Shown piece after piece: positions 52,182 to 62,049 of a stretch of DNA of 64,000 nucleotides. Position numbers and translations under genes: made by a program. The number at the start of each line of letters is the position of its first letter. The stretch's first letter is position 1. The notes under the pieces were generated by a model that was given only the letters and a program-made list of their open reading frames with translations, was not told where the DNA came from and did no database searches. Source of the DNA: Imperialibacter sp040222385 (lineage in GTDB: Bacteria > Bacteroidota > Bacteroidia > Cytophagales > Cyclobacteriaceae); contig NZ_JAVKDF010000040.1 in assembly GCF_040222385.1 (NCBI RefSeq), positions 62,001 through 126,000 on the forward strand. Direction: 5' to 3'.

Positions 52182-55100
52182 ATGAGATTCTTAGCAATAT
52201 TCCTATTGCTGTCGTCACACCTATGGGCTCAACAGTTTACCTTTTCAACTGACCCAAATACATTCGGGCAAGATTTATCAAACGGCATCAGGCAAATTGA
52301 CAATGAAGGTGCGGCCAAGATCGCCGCAGACTTTGTCACCGTGTGGAATTCAGGTCAGATCAACGCCGACCAGAAGAAAATCATTATTGACATTGCCGTC
52401 AAAATGCGGGATCGGAGAATGCGAACCTATCCATACTTCGAATTCTTCGGTGCCTACATTGCCTACGCCATTCAAAAGGAAAATATTAGCTCCATCGAGC
52501 TCACAAATCTTCTCAAGATCAACAATCAGGTAGTCGATAGCTATCGCAACAAGGAGTACAGCGAGTTTTTGCTCATGCTCAATCAATTTTTTGCCCGAAG
52601 GGCTTTGTACTACACCAAATACTTCAAACTATATGCCGAGGGAGGCACTTATGGTTTTGAATTGGACGAGGCGGAGCCAGCCTATGTGTTGCCAGCTGAA
52701 GAGCCTCCCATTGAAGATGAAATTGTTGAAGAAATTCCGGCCGATAGTGGCTGGGGAACTGCCGACACCAGCAACGATGGTTGGAGCACGCCCTCCAATA
52801 GTGGGTGGGGCAATGACTCAGGATGGGGCAACGACCCGGTAGCCGAGCCCGAGCCCGCTACTGACGCTTTTGTGGCAGAGGTGGTTAACCAGGCAATGCT
52901 CCCCCCTGTGAGCGGCCCTGTAATAAAGCTCAACAATGTGAATTTCAGGTTAGTAACACCCTATGACTCCGTCGGCATCCAAAACACGTCAGGCTCGGTT
53001 GTCATCCACGACAAAGTATTCGTGGGCAGCGGGGGTAAATTTAACTGGCCTGGCGAAGCAAATGGTGCCGAAGCGGCCTCAGTTACCTTTACTGATTACA
53101 GCTTTGAAATCACTAAACCAAGAATAAGTGCGGAGAAGGTCAGTCTCAGCTTCCCTGCCTGGTTTGACGGAGAAGCAGAGGGAATTTTCGACTTCAAGAG
53201 CTATCAGAGAACAGACAAAGAGGAGCTGTATTTTCCCCAGTTTACTTCCTACTATGCCGACATCACTTTAAAACTTAAAGCGCCAAATGCTACGTATACG
53301 GGGGGCTTTTCTATTATAGGAAACAAATTTTACGGCACGTCCGCCCTTAAGCGACCATCTGTACTAAATATTAGAGATGACTTCGGTCGTTCTTTTACAG
53401 CAAGGGGCGTCAAGTACGCCTTCGAGGACTCCTTGATAACGTCGGACAAGGCAATGGTCGCTATTTACCACAATGGCGATTCGATCTTCCATCCGCAGAA
53501 TAAACTGGTTTTTGATGAGGGCAAAAACCTACTCACTCTATACAGAGACCAGAATAAATTCAAAGGCACGCCTTACTCTTCGTCGTTTTTCGTGATGGAC
53601 TTTAGCGCCGACAAAATTAGCTGGGATTTGAAGACCGACAGCCTCGATATCTCTATTATGAATGCTCGAAATCGTGTCCCAGCGGTTTTCGAGTCTCAAG
53701 ACTACTTTAGCGAAAAGAGGTTTTCAATGTACCCGGGCTTGTTCGGATATCATCCTATCATGGCCGTGGTTCGGTATGCCAGGAATTCAGGAGCAAGTGA
53801 ATTTTACCTTCGCGACATGACAACGGCCTATAAGCTTGACTACAATCAGGCGCTTGCGGCAATGAATTTCCTTTACCAAAATGGCTTCATCAATTTCCTG
53901 GCTGAAACGGGGTTCATAAAGGTGAAGGACAAATCTTTTCACTACATTCTATCCAATCAGAACAAGAAAGACTACGATAACCTTATCGTACCTTCTCTTA
54001 CCGAGCGGTATCCTAACGGCACGCTTAATTTTGGCACCAAAGAACTCACTCTCAGGGGCGTTGACAGGGTATACATTACTACCGACCTGAAGGTTTACAT
54101 GGAACCAGACAGCGGTGTAGTCAAAATTCTGGAGGGTAGGGACTTGCTGTTTAATGGAATGGTGAATGCCGGAGATTTCGTATACAAAGGAAAGGATTTT
54201 CAGTTTCAATATGCGGACAATCTTTTTGCCATGCCGACAATTGACTCCATCAGGATTCAGATTCCGGTGCCAGACTCGCTTAAAGTTGAAGGCGGTGAAG
54301 AAAAGACGGCCTTGCATAACCACCTTGAGCTTACCTCCGGAACCCTATTTGTAGAAAGCCCCGACAACAAGTCAGGTAAAAAGCAAAACCTCCAGTACCC
54401 TTACTTTACTTCCGATTCCGAGGCTGTTGTTTTCTTCGACTCTAAAGAGATTCTTAAAGGAGCCTATAACAAAACAGTGAGGTTTGTGATACCTCCTTTC
54501 GAAATCGACAGTTCCAATAGGAGCGATGGGGCAAGTATAAGCTTTGAGGGCACATTCCATGCTGGAGACATACTGGAGCCATTTGAGGAGAAGCTTGTTA
54601 TTCAACCTGATAAGTCACTGGGCTTTGAGCATAAAATACCTGAAAGCGGTTACAAGCTGTATGGGGGCACTGGAACACTTTACAACAACCTAAGCCTGAG
54701 TTACCAGGGCTTGAGGTCAAATGGAAAGATTGACTATTTAACGACTACCGTATACTCTAACGACTTTATTTTCTATTTGGATTCTACTTCAGCCATTGCT
54801 CAAAGTGGCGAAATCAGGCCGGGCAACTTAGGGTCGGCGTCCTTCCCACAAGGAATAATGGGAGCCCTGAGAATGAAATGGCTGCCCAAAAAAGACAGTA
54901 TGTTTCTCAAAAATATCGGTGACCCCATTGAGTTGTACAATGGCACAGCCAAGCTTCAGGGGGCTGCAAACATTACTGCCAAAGGGGCCTTTGGGCTTGG
55001 CACGCTGGAGACACGTGGGTCGAGGGTGAAATCGAAGCAGTTCAGTTTTTCAGAAACAAAATTCAGCGCCAGGCATGGAGCGTTTGAAATTTTGACTGAC

Positions 55101-56948
55101 AACCCACAGAAGCCAGCCATGGCTGGAGAGGATATTGCGCTGAACTTTGACCTCGCCAGCAACATTGCAGACGTGCACCCTGAAAAGGCCGGTGTAGCGG
55201 CCATAGGCTTCCCTTATGCGCAAATGAAGACGTCAATCACCAACGCCATCTGGAACCTAAACGACCAAAAGATTACGATGAGCAAGCCGGCCAACGTTGC
55301 TATTGAAGACTCCTACTTCTACTCAACCCGGCCCGACCTCGATTCGCTGGCGTTTAACGCAACAGCGGGTATTTACGATATCAACCGCTACGAGTTGAAC
55401 CTGCAGGGCATTCCGTACATCACGGTGGCGGATGCGGAAATAACGCCGGAAAACGAGGAGATTACAATCCTTGAGAATTCAACACTACAGGAGCTTAAAA
55501 ATGCCATTGTCAGGATCGATACTGCCAATCGTTACCATACCCTGACCAACGGGCTCATTACCATTGTGGACAGAAACAAGTTCACCGGTAGTGCCTTTTA
55601 TCAGCTCGTCAATGCGGCGCAGGACACTTTTACGATCAAGTTCAATCAATTTGAGCTTCAGAATGTGCCTATCGCTAAGAACAGGTTCAAGACAATGACG
55701 GTGTCCGAAGGCGATGTGCTGGAAGATCAGGATTTTGTGATGTCGCCGGGATTTCTGTACAAAGGTCGGGCGAAAATGTATGCAGACCGGAGGGCGCTTG
55801 AGCTGATTGGCGGAGTGAAGCTCGACTGGAAGAAAGAAAGGGACTCTCAGTGGATCAGCTACACCAACAAAACCGAAAACCCTGAAGTGCTTGTCAACTT
55901 TGATGCCTCAACAGCGGAAACAGGTCAGAAACTAGTCGCAGGCCTACACTATGACTCATTTGACGACATTATATACCTGACCTACATTAACGACAAAAAC
56001 GACCCGATTGACTTTGATCTTTTTACACCTCATGGCACCCTTTCTTATAATCTTGAGGGGGATTTCTACAAAATAGAAGACCAAGCCAAGTCAGACGGGA
56101 ATTCCTATGCTGGTAGCACGTTCATTTACTCCGAAAACACCAATAGTGTGATCTTTGAAGGCCCGGTAACCTTTATAAAAAACAGCCCCGATTTCACTTT
56201 GAAGGCATCTGCAAAAGGGATTGGCCGACTCGACTCCTCCTACTTCAAAATGACAGCTTTTTTAACGGCCGACTTCAAAATTAGCCCAGCCGCAACCGAG
56301 GTTATGACGAAAGACCTCGTTGACATTATTGAGCGCCTGGGGGCTCCACAGGCAAATAACATACAGGGTGACTTGGTTTATCTCCTCGCCAACCTTACCA
56401 GCGATCAGATAGCCAAAAGCTATGAAAACAACACTTTGAAAAATTACGTGCCGTTGGTATCTGTGTCACCAGAGCTTCAAAAAGCACTGTCTCTCTCGGA
56501 GGTCAACCTGCAATGGAATGCTACTCACAAGGCCTGGTACAACGATGGCAAGATTGGCATTTCAAACATTTTCAGAAACGACATAAATGCAGAAGCTGAC
56601 GGCTTTGTTGAAATTAAAAGAGACCCCCTTGGAGACATCGTAAATATTTTCATCATGTTTTCAGAAGCCACCTGGTACCACTTCAGGTTCGACCAGAACA
56701 GGCTCCTTATTCTCTCTTCCAACCAGAAATTTAACGAGGAGATAAGAAACTCCTCTACACTTGAAAAAGCCGCACTAGGTGCTTTTGCTCTTGGACTTGG
56801 CGAGGAGTCCGAAACGATGACTTTTATCAATAATTTCCGCAAAAACTACTATAATATCGACAAACCTTTCAAACTACAATTCACTACCGACCCTGCCTTT
56901 GGAAAGGACAGCTTCGATACGATTGAAAAAGACAAAGACGGTTTCTAA
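52182..56948 (+). CDS. Giant exported protein of unknown function (1588 residues)
   Basis: The protein has a signal peptide (FLAIFLLLSSHLWAQ). A helical N-terminal part runs to about residue 170, an acidic Trp/Ser/Asp-rich linker to about 230 (DSGWGT, NSGWGN, DSGWGN repeats), then a very long beta-strand-rich region. One helical island lies at about residues 530-600 (FLYQNGFINFLAETGFIKVK). No known domain, lipobox, transmembrane helix or secretion tail (T9SS CTD) is evident. Repeated short strands such as ALRLKAPNATYTG-type turns suggest a beta-solenoid or jelly-roll series. I cannot assign a family. It lies alone between prmA and an M20 dipeptidase. The start is ATG 52182, which directly precedes the signal peptide. 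Confidence 0.6.
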   Translation: MRFLAIFLLLSSHLWAQQFTFSTDPNTFGQDLSNGIRQIDNEGAAKIAADFVTVWNSGQINADQKKIIIDIAVKMRDRRMRTYPYFEFFGAYIAYAIQKENISSIELTNLLKINNQVVDSYRNKEYSEFLLMLNQFFARRALYYTKYFKLYAEGGTYGFELDEAEPAYVLPAEEPPIEDEIVEEIPADSGWGTADTSNDGWSTPSNSGWGNDSGWGNDPVAEPEPATDAFVAEVVNQAMLPPVSGPVIKLNNVNFRLVTPYDSVGIQNTSGSVVIHDKVFVGSGGKFNWPGEANGAEAASVTFTDYSFEITKPRISAEKVSLSFPAWFDGEAEGIFDFKSYQRTDKEELYFPQFTSYYADITLKLKAPNATYTGGFSIIGNKFYGTSALKRPSVLNIRDDFGRSFTARGVKYAFEDSLITSDKAMVAIYHNGDSIFHPQNKLVFDEGKNLLTLYRDQNKFKGTPYSSSFFVMDFSADKISWDLKTDSLDISIMNARNRVPAVFESQDYFSEKRFSMYPGLFGYHPIMAVVRYARNSGASEFYLRDMTTAYKLDYNQALAAMNFLYQNGFINFLAETGFIKVKDKSFHYILSNQNKKDYDNLIVPSLTERYPNGTLNFGTKELTLRGVDRVYITTDLKVYMEPDSGVVKILEGRDLLFNGMVNAGDFVYKGKDFQFQYADNLFAMPTIDSIRIQIPVPDSLKVEGGEEKTALHNHLELTSGTLFVESPDNKSGKKQNLQYPYFTSDSEAVVFFDSKEILKGAYNKTVRFVIPPFEIDSSNRSDGASISFEGTFHAGDILEPFEEKLVIQPDKSLGFEHKIPESGYKLYGGTGTLYNNLSLSYQGLRSNGKIDYLTTTVYSNDFIFYLDSTSAIAQSGEIRPGNLGSASFPQGIMGALRMKWLPKKDSMFLKNIGDPIELYNGTAKLQGAANITAKGAFGLGTLETRGSRVKSKQFSFSETKFSARHGAFEILTDNPQKPAMAGEDIALNFDLASNIADVHPEKAGVAAIGFPYAQMKTSITNAIWNLNDQKITMSKPANVAIEDSYFYSTRPDLDSLAFNATAGIYDINRYELNLQGIPYITVADAEITPENEEITILENSTLQELKNAIVRIDTANRYHTLTNGLITIVDRNKFTGSAFYQLVNAAQDTFTIKFNQFELQNVPIAKNRFKTMTVSEGDVLEDQDFVMSPGFLYKGRAKMYADRRALELIGGVKLDWKKERDSQWISYTNKTENPEVLVNFDASTAETGQKLVAGLHYDSFDDIIYLTYINDKNDPIDFDLFTPHGTLSYNLEGDFYKIEDQAKSDGNSYAGSTFIYSENTNSVIFEGPVTFIKNSPDFTLKASAKGIGRLDSSYFKMTAFLTADFKISPAATEVMTKDLVDIIERLGAPQANNIQGDLVYLLANLTSDQIAKSYENNTLKNYVPLVSVSPELQKALSLSEVNLQWNATHKAWYNDGKIGISNIFRNDINAEADGFVEIKRDPLGDIVNIFIMFSEATWYHFRFDQNRLLILSSNQKFNEEIRNSSTLEKAALGAFALGLGEESETMTFINNFRKNYYNIDKPFKLQFTTDPAFGKDSFDTIEKDKDGF

Positions 56949-57054
56949 TCCAGTTACTGTCAACGTAGAAAAGTTTGACGCTATGATAGGCCTGGCCCTA
57001 ATCCGCTTTCCGCCCCTCCACTTATAAATACCATTGATACATAGCAGATTTGCC

Positions 57055-57087
57055 TTTGCAGCGTCTTAGTAATATTCCTTACTTTTA
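57055..57087 (+). promoter_or_regulatory. Putative promoter of the M20 dipeptidase gene
   Basis: TTTG (57055-57058) is followed after 21 bases by TACTTTTA (57080-57087), close to the Bacteroidota arrangement with one mismatch in the -7 element. It would give a transcript start near 57094, about 75 bases before ATG 57170. The interval 56949-57169 otherwise shows no gene. Confidence 0.4.
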
Positions 57088-57169
57088 CCTGATGAACACA
57101 CTGATGTTTCATTCCGAAGAAATGCAGCACAGCAACCTTTAAAACATTAGCCCGATAAATTAAAATTTC

Positions 57170-58552
57170 ATGAGTGTTAAAACCAAGATTCCCTACATCG
57201 AGGAAAACCAGCAAAGGTTTTTAGATGAGCTTTTTGAGTTGTTGAGAATTCCATCGGTGAGTGCCGACAAAAAGTTCAAGGACGATGTAAAAAGAGCAGC
57301 GGAGTTTATAAAGAAGAAGCTAGTCGAAGCTGGCGTCGATAAGGCTGAAATTTGCCCTACCGCTGGTCATCCCATTGTTTATGGAGAAAAAATAATTGAC
57401 CCCGCACTTCCAACTGTTCTCGTATACGGGCACTACGACGTGCAACCTGCCGATCCTTATGAACTTTGGGAAACCCCTCCGTTTGAACCCACCATTAGAA
57501 ACGAGAAAATCTATGCCCGGGGTTCTGCCGACGACAAAGGCCAGATGTACATGCATATCAAGGCATTTGAAACGATGATGCGCACTAATTCGCTCACCTG
57601 CAATGTAAAGTTCATGATCGAAGGTGAGGAAGAAGTGGGCTCCAACAATCTGGGCATTTTCACTGAAGCCAACAAACAGAAGCTGAAGGCTGACATGATT
57701 ATGATTTCTGACACGGGCATCATCAGCAATGAACATCCTTCTATCACAGTTGGGCTTCGTGGTCTCACTTATGTGGAAGTGGAAGTAACAGGGCCAAACA
57801 GAGATCTTCATTCGGGTATGTACGGTGGCGCTGTAGAAAACCCCATCAATGTTCTTTGTGAAATGATCCACAAAATGAAGGACGAAAATGGTCACATCAC
57901 AATTCCCGGGTTCTACGATAAAGTCGTGGAGTTGTCAAAAGCAGATAGGGAAGCTATGGCGAAGCAGCCCTTTTCGCTCGAAAAATATAAGAAAGACCTC
58001 GACATAGCCGACGTATTTGGAGAAAAAGGCTTTTCCACAATAGAAAGGACAGGGATTCGGCCGACCTTCGACGTCAACGGCATTTGGGGAGGTTATATTG
58101 GCGAGGGTGCCAAAACGGTGCTTCCCTCCAAAGCCTACGCCAAAATCAGCATGAGACTAGTGCCAAATCAGAACTCTGACGAAATCACAAAGTTGTTTAC
58201 GGACTATTTTCTGAGCGTAGCCCCTAAAACAGTAAAGGTAAAAGTAACACCCCATCACGGAGGCGAACCCGCTATGGTGTCCACCAAGTCCACAGCCTAC
58301 CAGGCAGCGGCATTGGCGGTGGAAGAAGCCTGGGGAAAAGCCCCGATCCCCACCAGGGAAGGGGGGAGCATACCCATAGTAGCACTGTTTCAGAAGGTAT
58401 TGGGCCTCGACTCTTTGCTGATGGGCTTTGGATTGGATGAAGACGCCATCCATTCGCCTAATGAGAGCTATGGTATCTTCAACTACATTAAAGGAATTGA
58501 AACCATCACGCTGTTTTATAAACACTTTGCTACTTTGAGCAAAGCGAAATAA
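57170..58552 (+). CDS. M20 family dipeptidase
   Basis: The 460-residue zinc peptidase of the M20 family shows the first metal-site segment LVYGHYDVQPADPYELWE (His, Asp), GSADDKGQMYMHIKAFE (Asp), the catalytic Glu pair in MIEGEEEVGSNN, and the C-terminal HSPNESYGIFN (His). Length and motifs resemble cytosolic non-specific dipeptidases. No signal peptide is present, so it acts in the cytoplasm. Substrates are not defined by sequence. Confidence 0.9.
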   Translation: MSVKTKIPYIEENQQRFLDELFELLRIPSVSADKKFKDDVKRAAEFIKKKLVEAGVDKAEICPTAGHPIVYGEKIIDPALPTVLVYGHYDVQPADPYELWETPPFEPTIRNEKIYARGSADDKGQMYMHIKAFETMMRTNSLTCNVKFMIEGEEEVGSNNLGIFTEANKQKLKADMIMISDTGIISNEHPSITVGLRGLTYVEVEVTGPNRDLHSGMYGGAVENPINVLCEMIHKMKDENGHITIPGFYDKVVELSKADREAMAKQPFSLEKYKKDLDIADVFGEKGFSTIERTGIRPTFDVNGIWGGYIGEGAKTVLPSKAYAKISMRLVPNQNSDEITKLFTDYFLSVAPKTVKVKVTPHHGGEPAMVSTKSTAYQAAALAVEEAWGKAPIPTREGGSIPIVALFQKVLGLDSLLMGFGLDEDAIHSPNESYGIFNYIKGIETITLFYKHFATLSKAK

Positions 58553-58636
58553 AAACAAGCAAACAAACTCTCTGCGAAGGGAATACGTTAAGGAGTGAAA
58601 TTTGGCCCTTTCTCTTTCTGGAAAAAGAAGAAACTG

Positions 58637-60664
58637 ATGAAAAGAATACTACTAGGTCTGTTTGGAGTTTTTACCATTTTTGCCTCCTTTGGGCAGGTAC
58701 AAAAGCCTATATCGTGGAGTTATGAGTTGAGCAATAAAGACCCCAAGGTAGGCGATACGCTTAGCCTCGTTTTCAAAGCTAAAATAGATAATACCTGGTA
58801 TTTATATTCTTCAGACTTCGACCCTGATCTCGGTCCAATTGTAGCAGAGTTTGATTTCATCGACGACCCGTCATACGAGGCAGTTGACAGCATCAGACCT
58901 ATCGGCGCCAAAAGAAAGTACGACGACCTATGGGAAGGGGAGTACACGTATTTTAGAGAGCATGCTGAATTTCGTCAAACCATTCTCGTCAATAGCCTGC
59001 CAATTAATCTTTCGGGCAGTTTTTTCTATCAGGTTTGCACCGATGTAGATGGCAAGTGCATCAACTTAGACGAAGATTTTACCTACGCCACCTTCTCCGG
59101 AGATTCCAGAAAAAGCTCCGTAGAAGTAAAAAAAGGTTCTAATGACACCGAAACGGCAGTCCTGAACAAAAGAGACTCCACGGATGCCTATTCACTCTGG
59201 GGCTTTATGGTCGTTGCCTTTTTAGCCGGACTTGCGGCGCTGCTCACACCCTGTGTGTTTCCTATGATTCCCATGACGGTTACTTTTTTTACCGGAAAGG
59301 GAGACAAGAAAAGTGGTAAGGGCATGGCCTTGTTTTATGGCTTCAGCATCGTGCTTATTTATACCCTTATTGGATCGCTGGTTGCGCCGTTTATGGGGCC
59401 TGAAATCGCCAATGACCTGGCCACTGGCTGGGTGCCTAATGTCATTTTCTTTTTGGTCTTCATTGTTTTCGCCCTGTCCTTCTTGGGGCTTTTCGAAATC
59501 ACGTTGCCCCACAAATGGGTCAACGCCATGGATCGCAATGCCGACAAGGGTGGTATGATCGGCGTTTTCTTTATGGCCTTTACGCTGGTGTTGGTTTCTT
59601 TCTCCTGCACCGGCCCAATCGTTGGTAGCATCCTTGTAGAGTCTGCGGGCGGCATGATCCTGAAACCAATTTTGGGTATGGCGGCATTCTCGATGGCTTT
59701 TGCAGTGCCATTTACATTGTTTGCCTTTTTCCCGAACTGGCTGAGCACATTGCCAAAGTCCGGCGGGTGGCTCAATTCCGTTAAAGTGGTGCTGGGTTTT
59801 CTGGAGCTCGCTTTGGCGTTCAAATTTTTGAGCATTGCCGACCAGGCTTATCACTGGAATATCCTCGACAGAGAAATCTACCTGGCTATCTGGATTGTGG
59901 TGTTTACCTTATTGGGTTTTTATCTGCTAGGCAAAATACAGCTCCCCGGCGACAGCAAAATGGAGAAGCTTCCAGTGCCAAGACTAATTCTCGCAGTAAT
60001 CACATTCACATTCGTGGTTTATATGATCCCAGGGATGTTCGGTGCCCCCTTGAAAGCCCTGGCCGGATATTTACCTCCACAGTCCACGATGGATTTTGAC
60101 TTACCTGGCATTGTTCGTCAGCAGGGAGCTTCTTCCAATTCAGGCACTGCATCCAACAGCATCTGCGAACCGCCAAAATACGCCGACATGCTCCACTTCC
60201 CTCATGGTCTCACTGGCTATTTCGACTACGACCAGGCCATTGCCTGCGCACGGGAACAACAGAAACCGCTTTTTATCGATTTTACCGGACATGGCTGCGT
60301 CAACTGCAGGGAAATGGAGGCAAGGGTATGGTCTGACCCTCAGGTGCTCGAAAGACTAAAAAATGACTTTGTACTAGTGGCGCTTTACGTGGACGAAAAG
60401 ACCGAGCTCCCCGAATCACAGTGGTATGAGTCGGAATATGATGGTAAAATCAAAAAATCCATTGGGAAACAAAATGCAGACTTGCAGATCACTAGGTTTA
60501 ACAACAATGCCCAGCCTTTTTACGTGATTTTGGATCCAAACGAGAACCTTTTGGCCGCTCCTAAGGCCTATGACCTCAATATTGCTAACTTTGTAACGTT
60601 TCTGGATGAGGCGAGTTCTTCTATGACGAAGAACAAACCCGTTTTTTCGACCATAAACCCCTGA
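58637..60664 (+). CDS. dsbD: Thiol:disulfide interchange protein DsbD-like
   Basis: The 675-residue membrane protein has a signal peptide (LLGLFGVFTIFASFGQ) and an N-terminal periplasmic alpha-like domain. A CcdA-type membrane core follows with the Cys-Pro motif LLTPCVFPMIPMTVTFF and SFSCTGPIVGSIL, the redox-active Cys pair of the transmembrane domain. The C-terminal thioredoxin-like domain carries FTGHGCVNCREME (CxxC). It passes electrons from cytoplasmic thioredoxin to periplasmic proteins. The start at 58637 places the signal peptide at the N-terminus; a frame to 58595 adds a basic leader. It is followed by an M23 peptidase gene. Confidence 0.92.
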   Translation: MKRILLGLFGVFTIFASFGQVQKPISWSYELSNKDPKVGDTLSLVFKAKIDNTWYLYSSDFDPDLGPIVAEFDFIDDPSYEAVDSIRPIGAKRKYDDLWEGEYTYFREHAEFRQTILVNSLPINLSGSFFYQVCTDVDGKCINLDEDFTYATFSGDSRKSSVEVKKGSNDTETAVLNKRDSTDAYSLWGFMVVAFLAGLAALLTPCVFPMIPMTVTFFTGKGDKKSGKGMALFYGFSIVLIYTLIGSLVAPFMGPEIANDLATGWVPNVIFFLVFIVFALSFLGLFEITLPHKWVNAMDRNADKGGMIGVFFMAFTLVLVSFSCTGPIVGSILVESAGGMILKPILGMAAFSMAFAVPFTLFAFFPNWLSTLPKSGGWLNSVKVVLGFLELALAFKFLSIADQAYHWNILDREIYLAIWIVVFTLLGFYLLGKIQLPGDSKMEKLPVPRLILAVITFTFVVYMIPGMFGAPLKALAGYLPPQSTMDFDLPGIVRQQGASSNSGTASNSICEPPKYADMLHFPHGLTGYFDYDQAIACAREQQKPLFIDFTGHGCVNCREMEARVWSDPQVLERLKNDFVLVALYVDEKTELPESQWYESEYDGKIKKSIGKQNADLQITRFNNNAQPFYVILDPNENLLAAPKAYDLNIANFVTFLDEASSSMTKNKPVFSTINP

Positions 60665-60673
60665 TTCGACCTG

Positions 60674-61969
60674 ATGAAGAAATACGTTCTGGCAGGAACC
60701 ATCTTAGTAATAATCTCTTGTTTATTTTTCCTCGCATATAAACACCAGCAAGCTACCTACCAACCTGAATACACCGGCGAAACGGAATTGGTTACGGTAG
60801 ACACAGTCACAACGGTCTACGAACCCGAAAGACTCTACGGTTTTAATTTGGATTCTTTTAACGTTTACGAAGACATCGTTAAAAGAAATCAGACACTGTC
60901 TGATATTCTGAAGACCTACAATATTGACCCCACCAAAATTTATGAGGTGGCCACTAGCTCAAGAAAAGTCTTCGATGTAAGGAAAATTGGCTACAGAAAA
61001 AGCTACACCGTTTTCACCACAAAAGACTCTGCGGCGAAGGTCGTAGCCATGGCTTACGAACCGGACAAAACCGAATATGTGGTCTTCCACATGTCCGACT
61101 CTGTTTATACAGAGCGAGTACAAAAGGAAAAAGCGCTTCAAGTTCGGGCTATTGCTGCCAAAATTGAGTCTTCGCTCTATGAAACGCTCATCAACGCCAA
61201 TGTTTCACCTATGCTTGTTTCGAAACTGGTAGATATGTACGCCTGGCAAATCGACTTTTTTCATATTGATGCCAACGATTACTTCAAAGTCATATTTGAA
61301 GAAGAATTAATCGACGGAGAGGTAGTAAACATCCCAAGGGTGGTGGGGGCCTATTTTTATCATGCTGGCCGTGATTTTTATTCAGTGTACTACAACCAGG
61401 GAGACGGGCTGGATTACTTCGATGAGGAGGGAAATAGCCTCCGAAAAGCTTTTCTTAAAGCCCCGGTAAATTTCAGTCGGATAAGCTCAAGGTATTCTGG
61501 TAGACGATTTCATCCTGTGCTGAAAAGATACCGGTCTCACCTGGGAACAGACTATGTAGCACAAAAGGGCACACCGATTTATACCGTTGGAGACGGTGTC
61601 GTTACTGAGGCCACCTACCATTCAGGAAACGGGAATTATGTGAAAATACGACACAACGCCACCTACACTACCCAATACCTGCACATGAGTAAAATAGCCA
61701 GCGGCATGCGGCCCGGCAAAGCGGTGAAGCAAGGTGAGGTCATTGGCTACGTGGGAAGCACAGGGTTGGCTACGGGGCCGCATGTTTGCTTCCGGTTTTG
61801 GCGCAATGGCGTTCAGGTCGATCCTTTCTCTGTCGAAATTCCCCCTTCGCAGCCTATTGCGGAAGCATACAAAGAAGCCTATTTCAAAGAAAGGGACAAG
61901 ATTCTTTCAGCTATTGATACAATCTCATTTATATCAGAAAAGCCCGTTCTCAACGCTTCTGTAGATTAA
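60674..61969 (+). CDS. M23 family peptidoglycan endopeptidase
   Basis: The 431-residue protein has an N-terminal membrane anchor or signal segment (VLAGTILVIISCLFFLAY) and a domain with NQTLSDILKTYNIDPTKIYEV (OapA/LysM-like). The M23 domain has zinc ligands in HPVLKRYRSHLGTDYVAQKG (HxxxD) and TQYLHMS (HxH-like) and the typical VGSTGLATGPHVCFRFW. It would cleave cell-wall cross-links during growth. It starts ten bases after the dsbD stop and may share its transcript. Confidence 0.9.
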   Translation: MKKYVLAGTILVIISCLFFLAYKHQQATYQPEYTGETELVTVDTVTTVYEPERLYGFNLDSFNVYEDIVKRNQTLSDILKTYNIDPTKIYEVATSSRKVFDVRKIGYRKSYTVFTTKDSAAKVVAMAYEPDKTEYVVFHMSDSVYTERVQKEKALQVRAIAAKIESSLYETLINANVSPMLVSKLVDMYAWQIDFFHIDANDYFKVIFEEELIDGEVVNIPRVVGAYFYHAGRDFYSVYYNQGDGLDYFDEEGNSLRKAFLKAPVNFSRISSRYSGRRFHPVLKRYRSHLGTDYVAQKGTPIYTVGDGVVTEATYHSGNGNYVKIRHNATYTTQYLHMSKIASGMRPGKAVKQGEVIGYVGSTGLATGPHVCFRFWRNGVQVDPFSVEIPPSQPIAEAYKEAYFKERDKILSAIDTISFISEKPVLNASVD

Positions 61970-62049
61970 CTTTTTCTTCCTGCACACTTTAATTTGTTGA
62001 CAGTAGTTTAGACAGTATATTCTCACGAAATTCTCCAAAACAGACATCT

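Noticed and set aside
52742..52850. Short DNA repeats in the Trp/Asp/Ser linker of the giant gene, considered as a CRISPR-like or tandem array
   Set aside because: The repeats are in frame, imperfect and explained by the low-complexity protein linker.
57320..57895. 191-codon frame antisense to the M20 dipeptidase
   Set aside because: It is a shadow of the dipeptidase; His/Phe-rich sequence without domain features.
59222..59854. 210-codon frame antisense to dsbD
   Set aside because: Its composition mirrors the membrane segments of dsbD on the other strand; it has no start context or motif.
61993..62030. TTGACA-like/TATATT-like sequence upstream of the patatin gene as a sigma-70 promoter
   Set aside because: Spacing is about 15 bases and this phylum does not use that consensus; the Bacteroidota pattern is not met.
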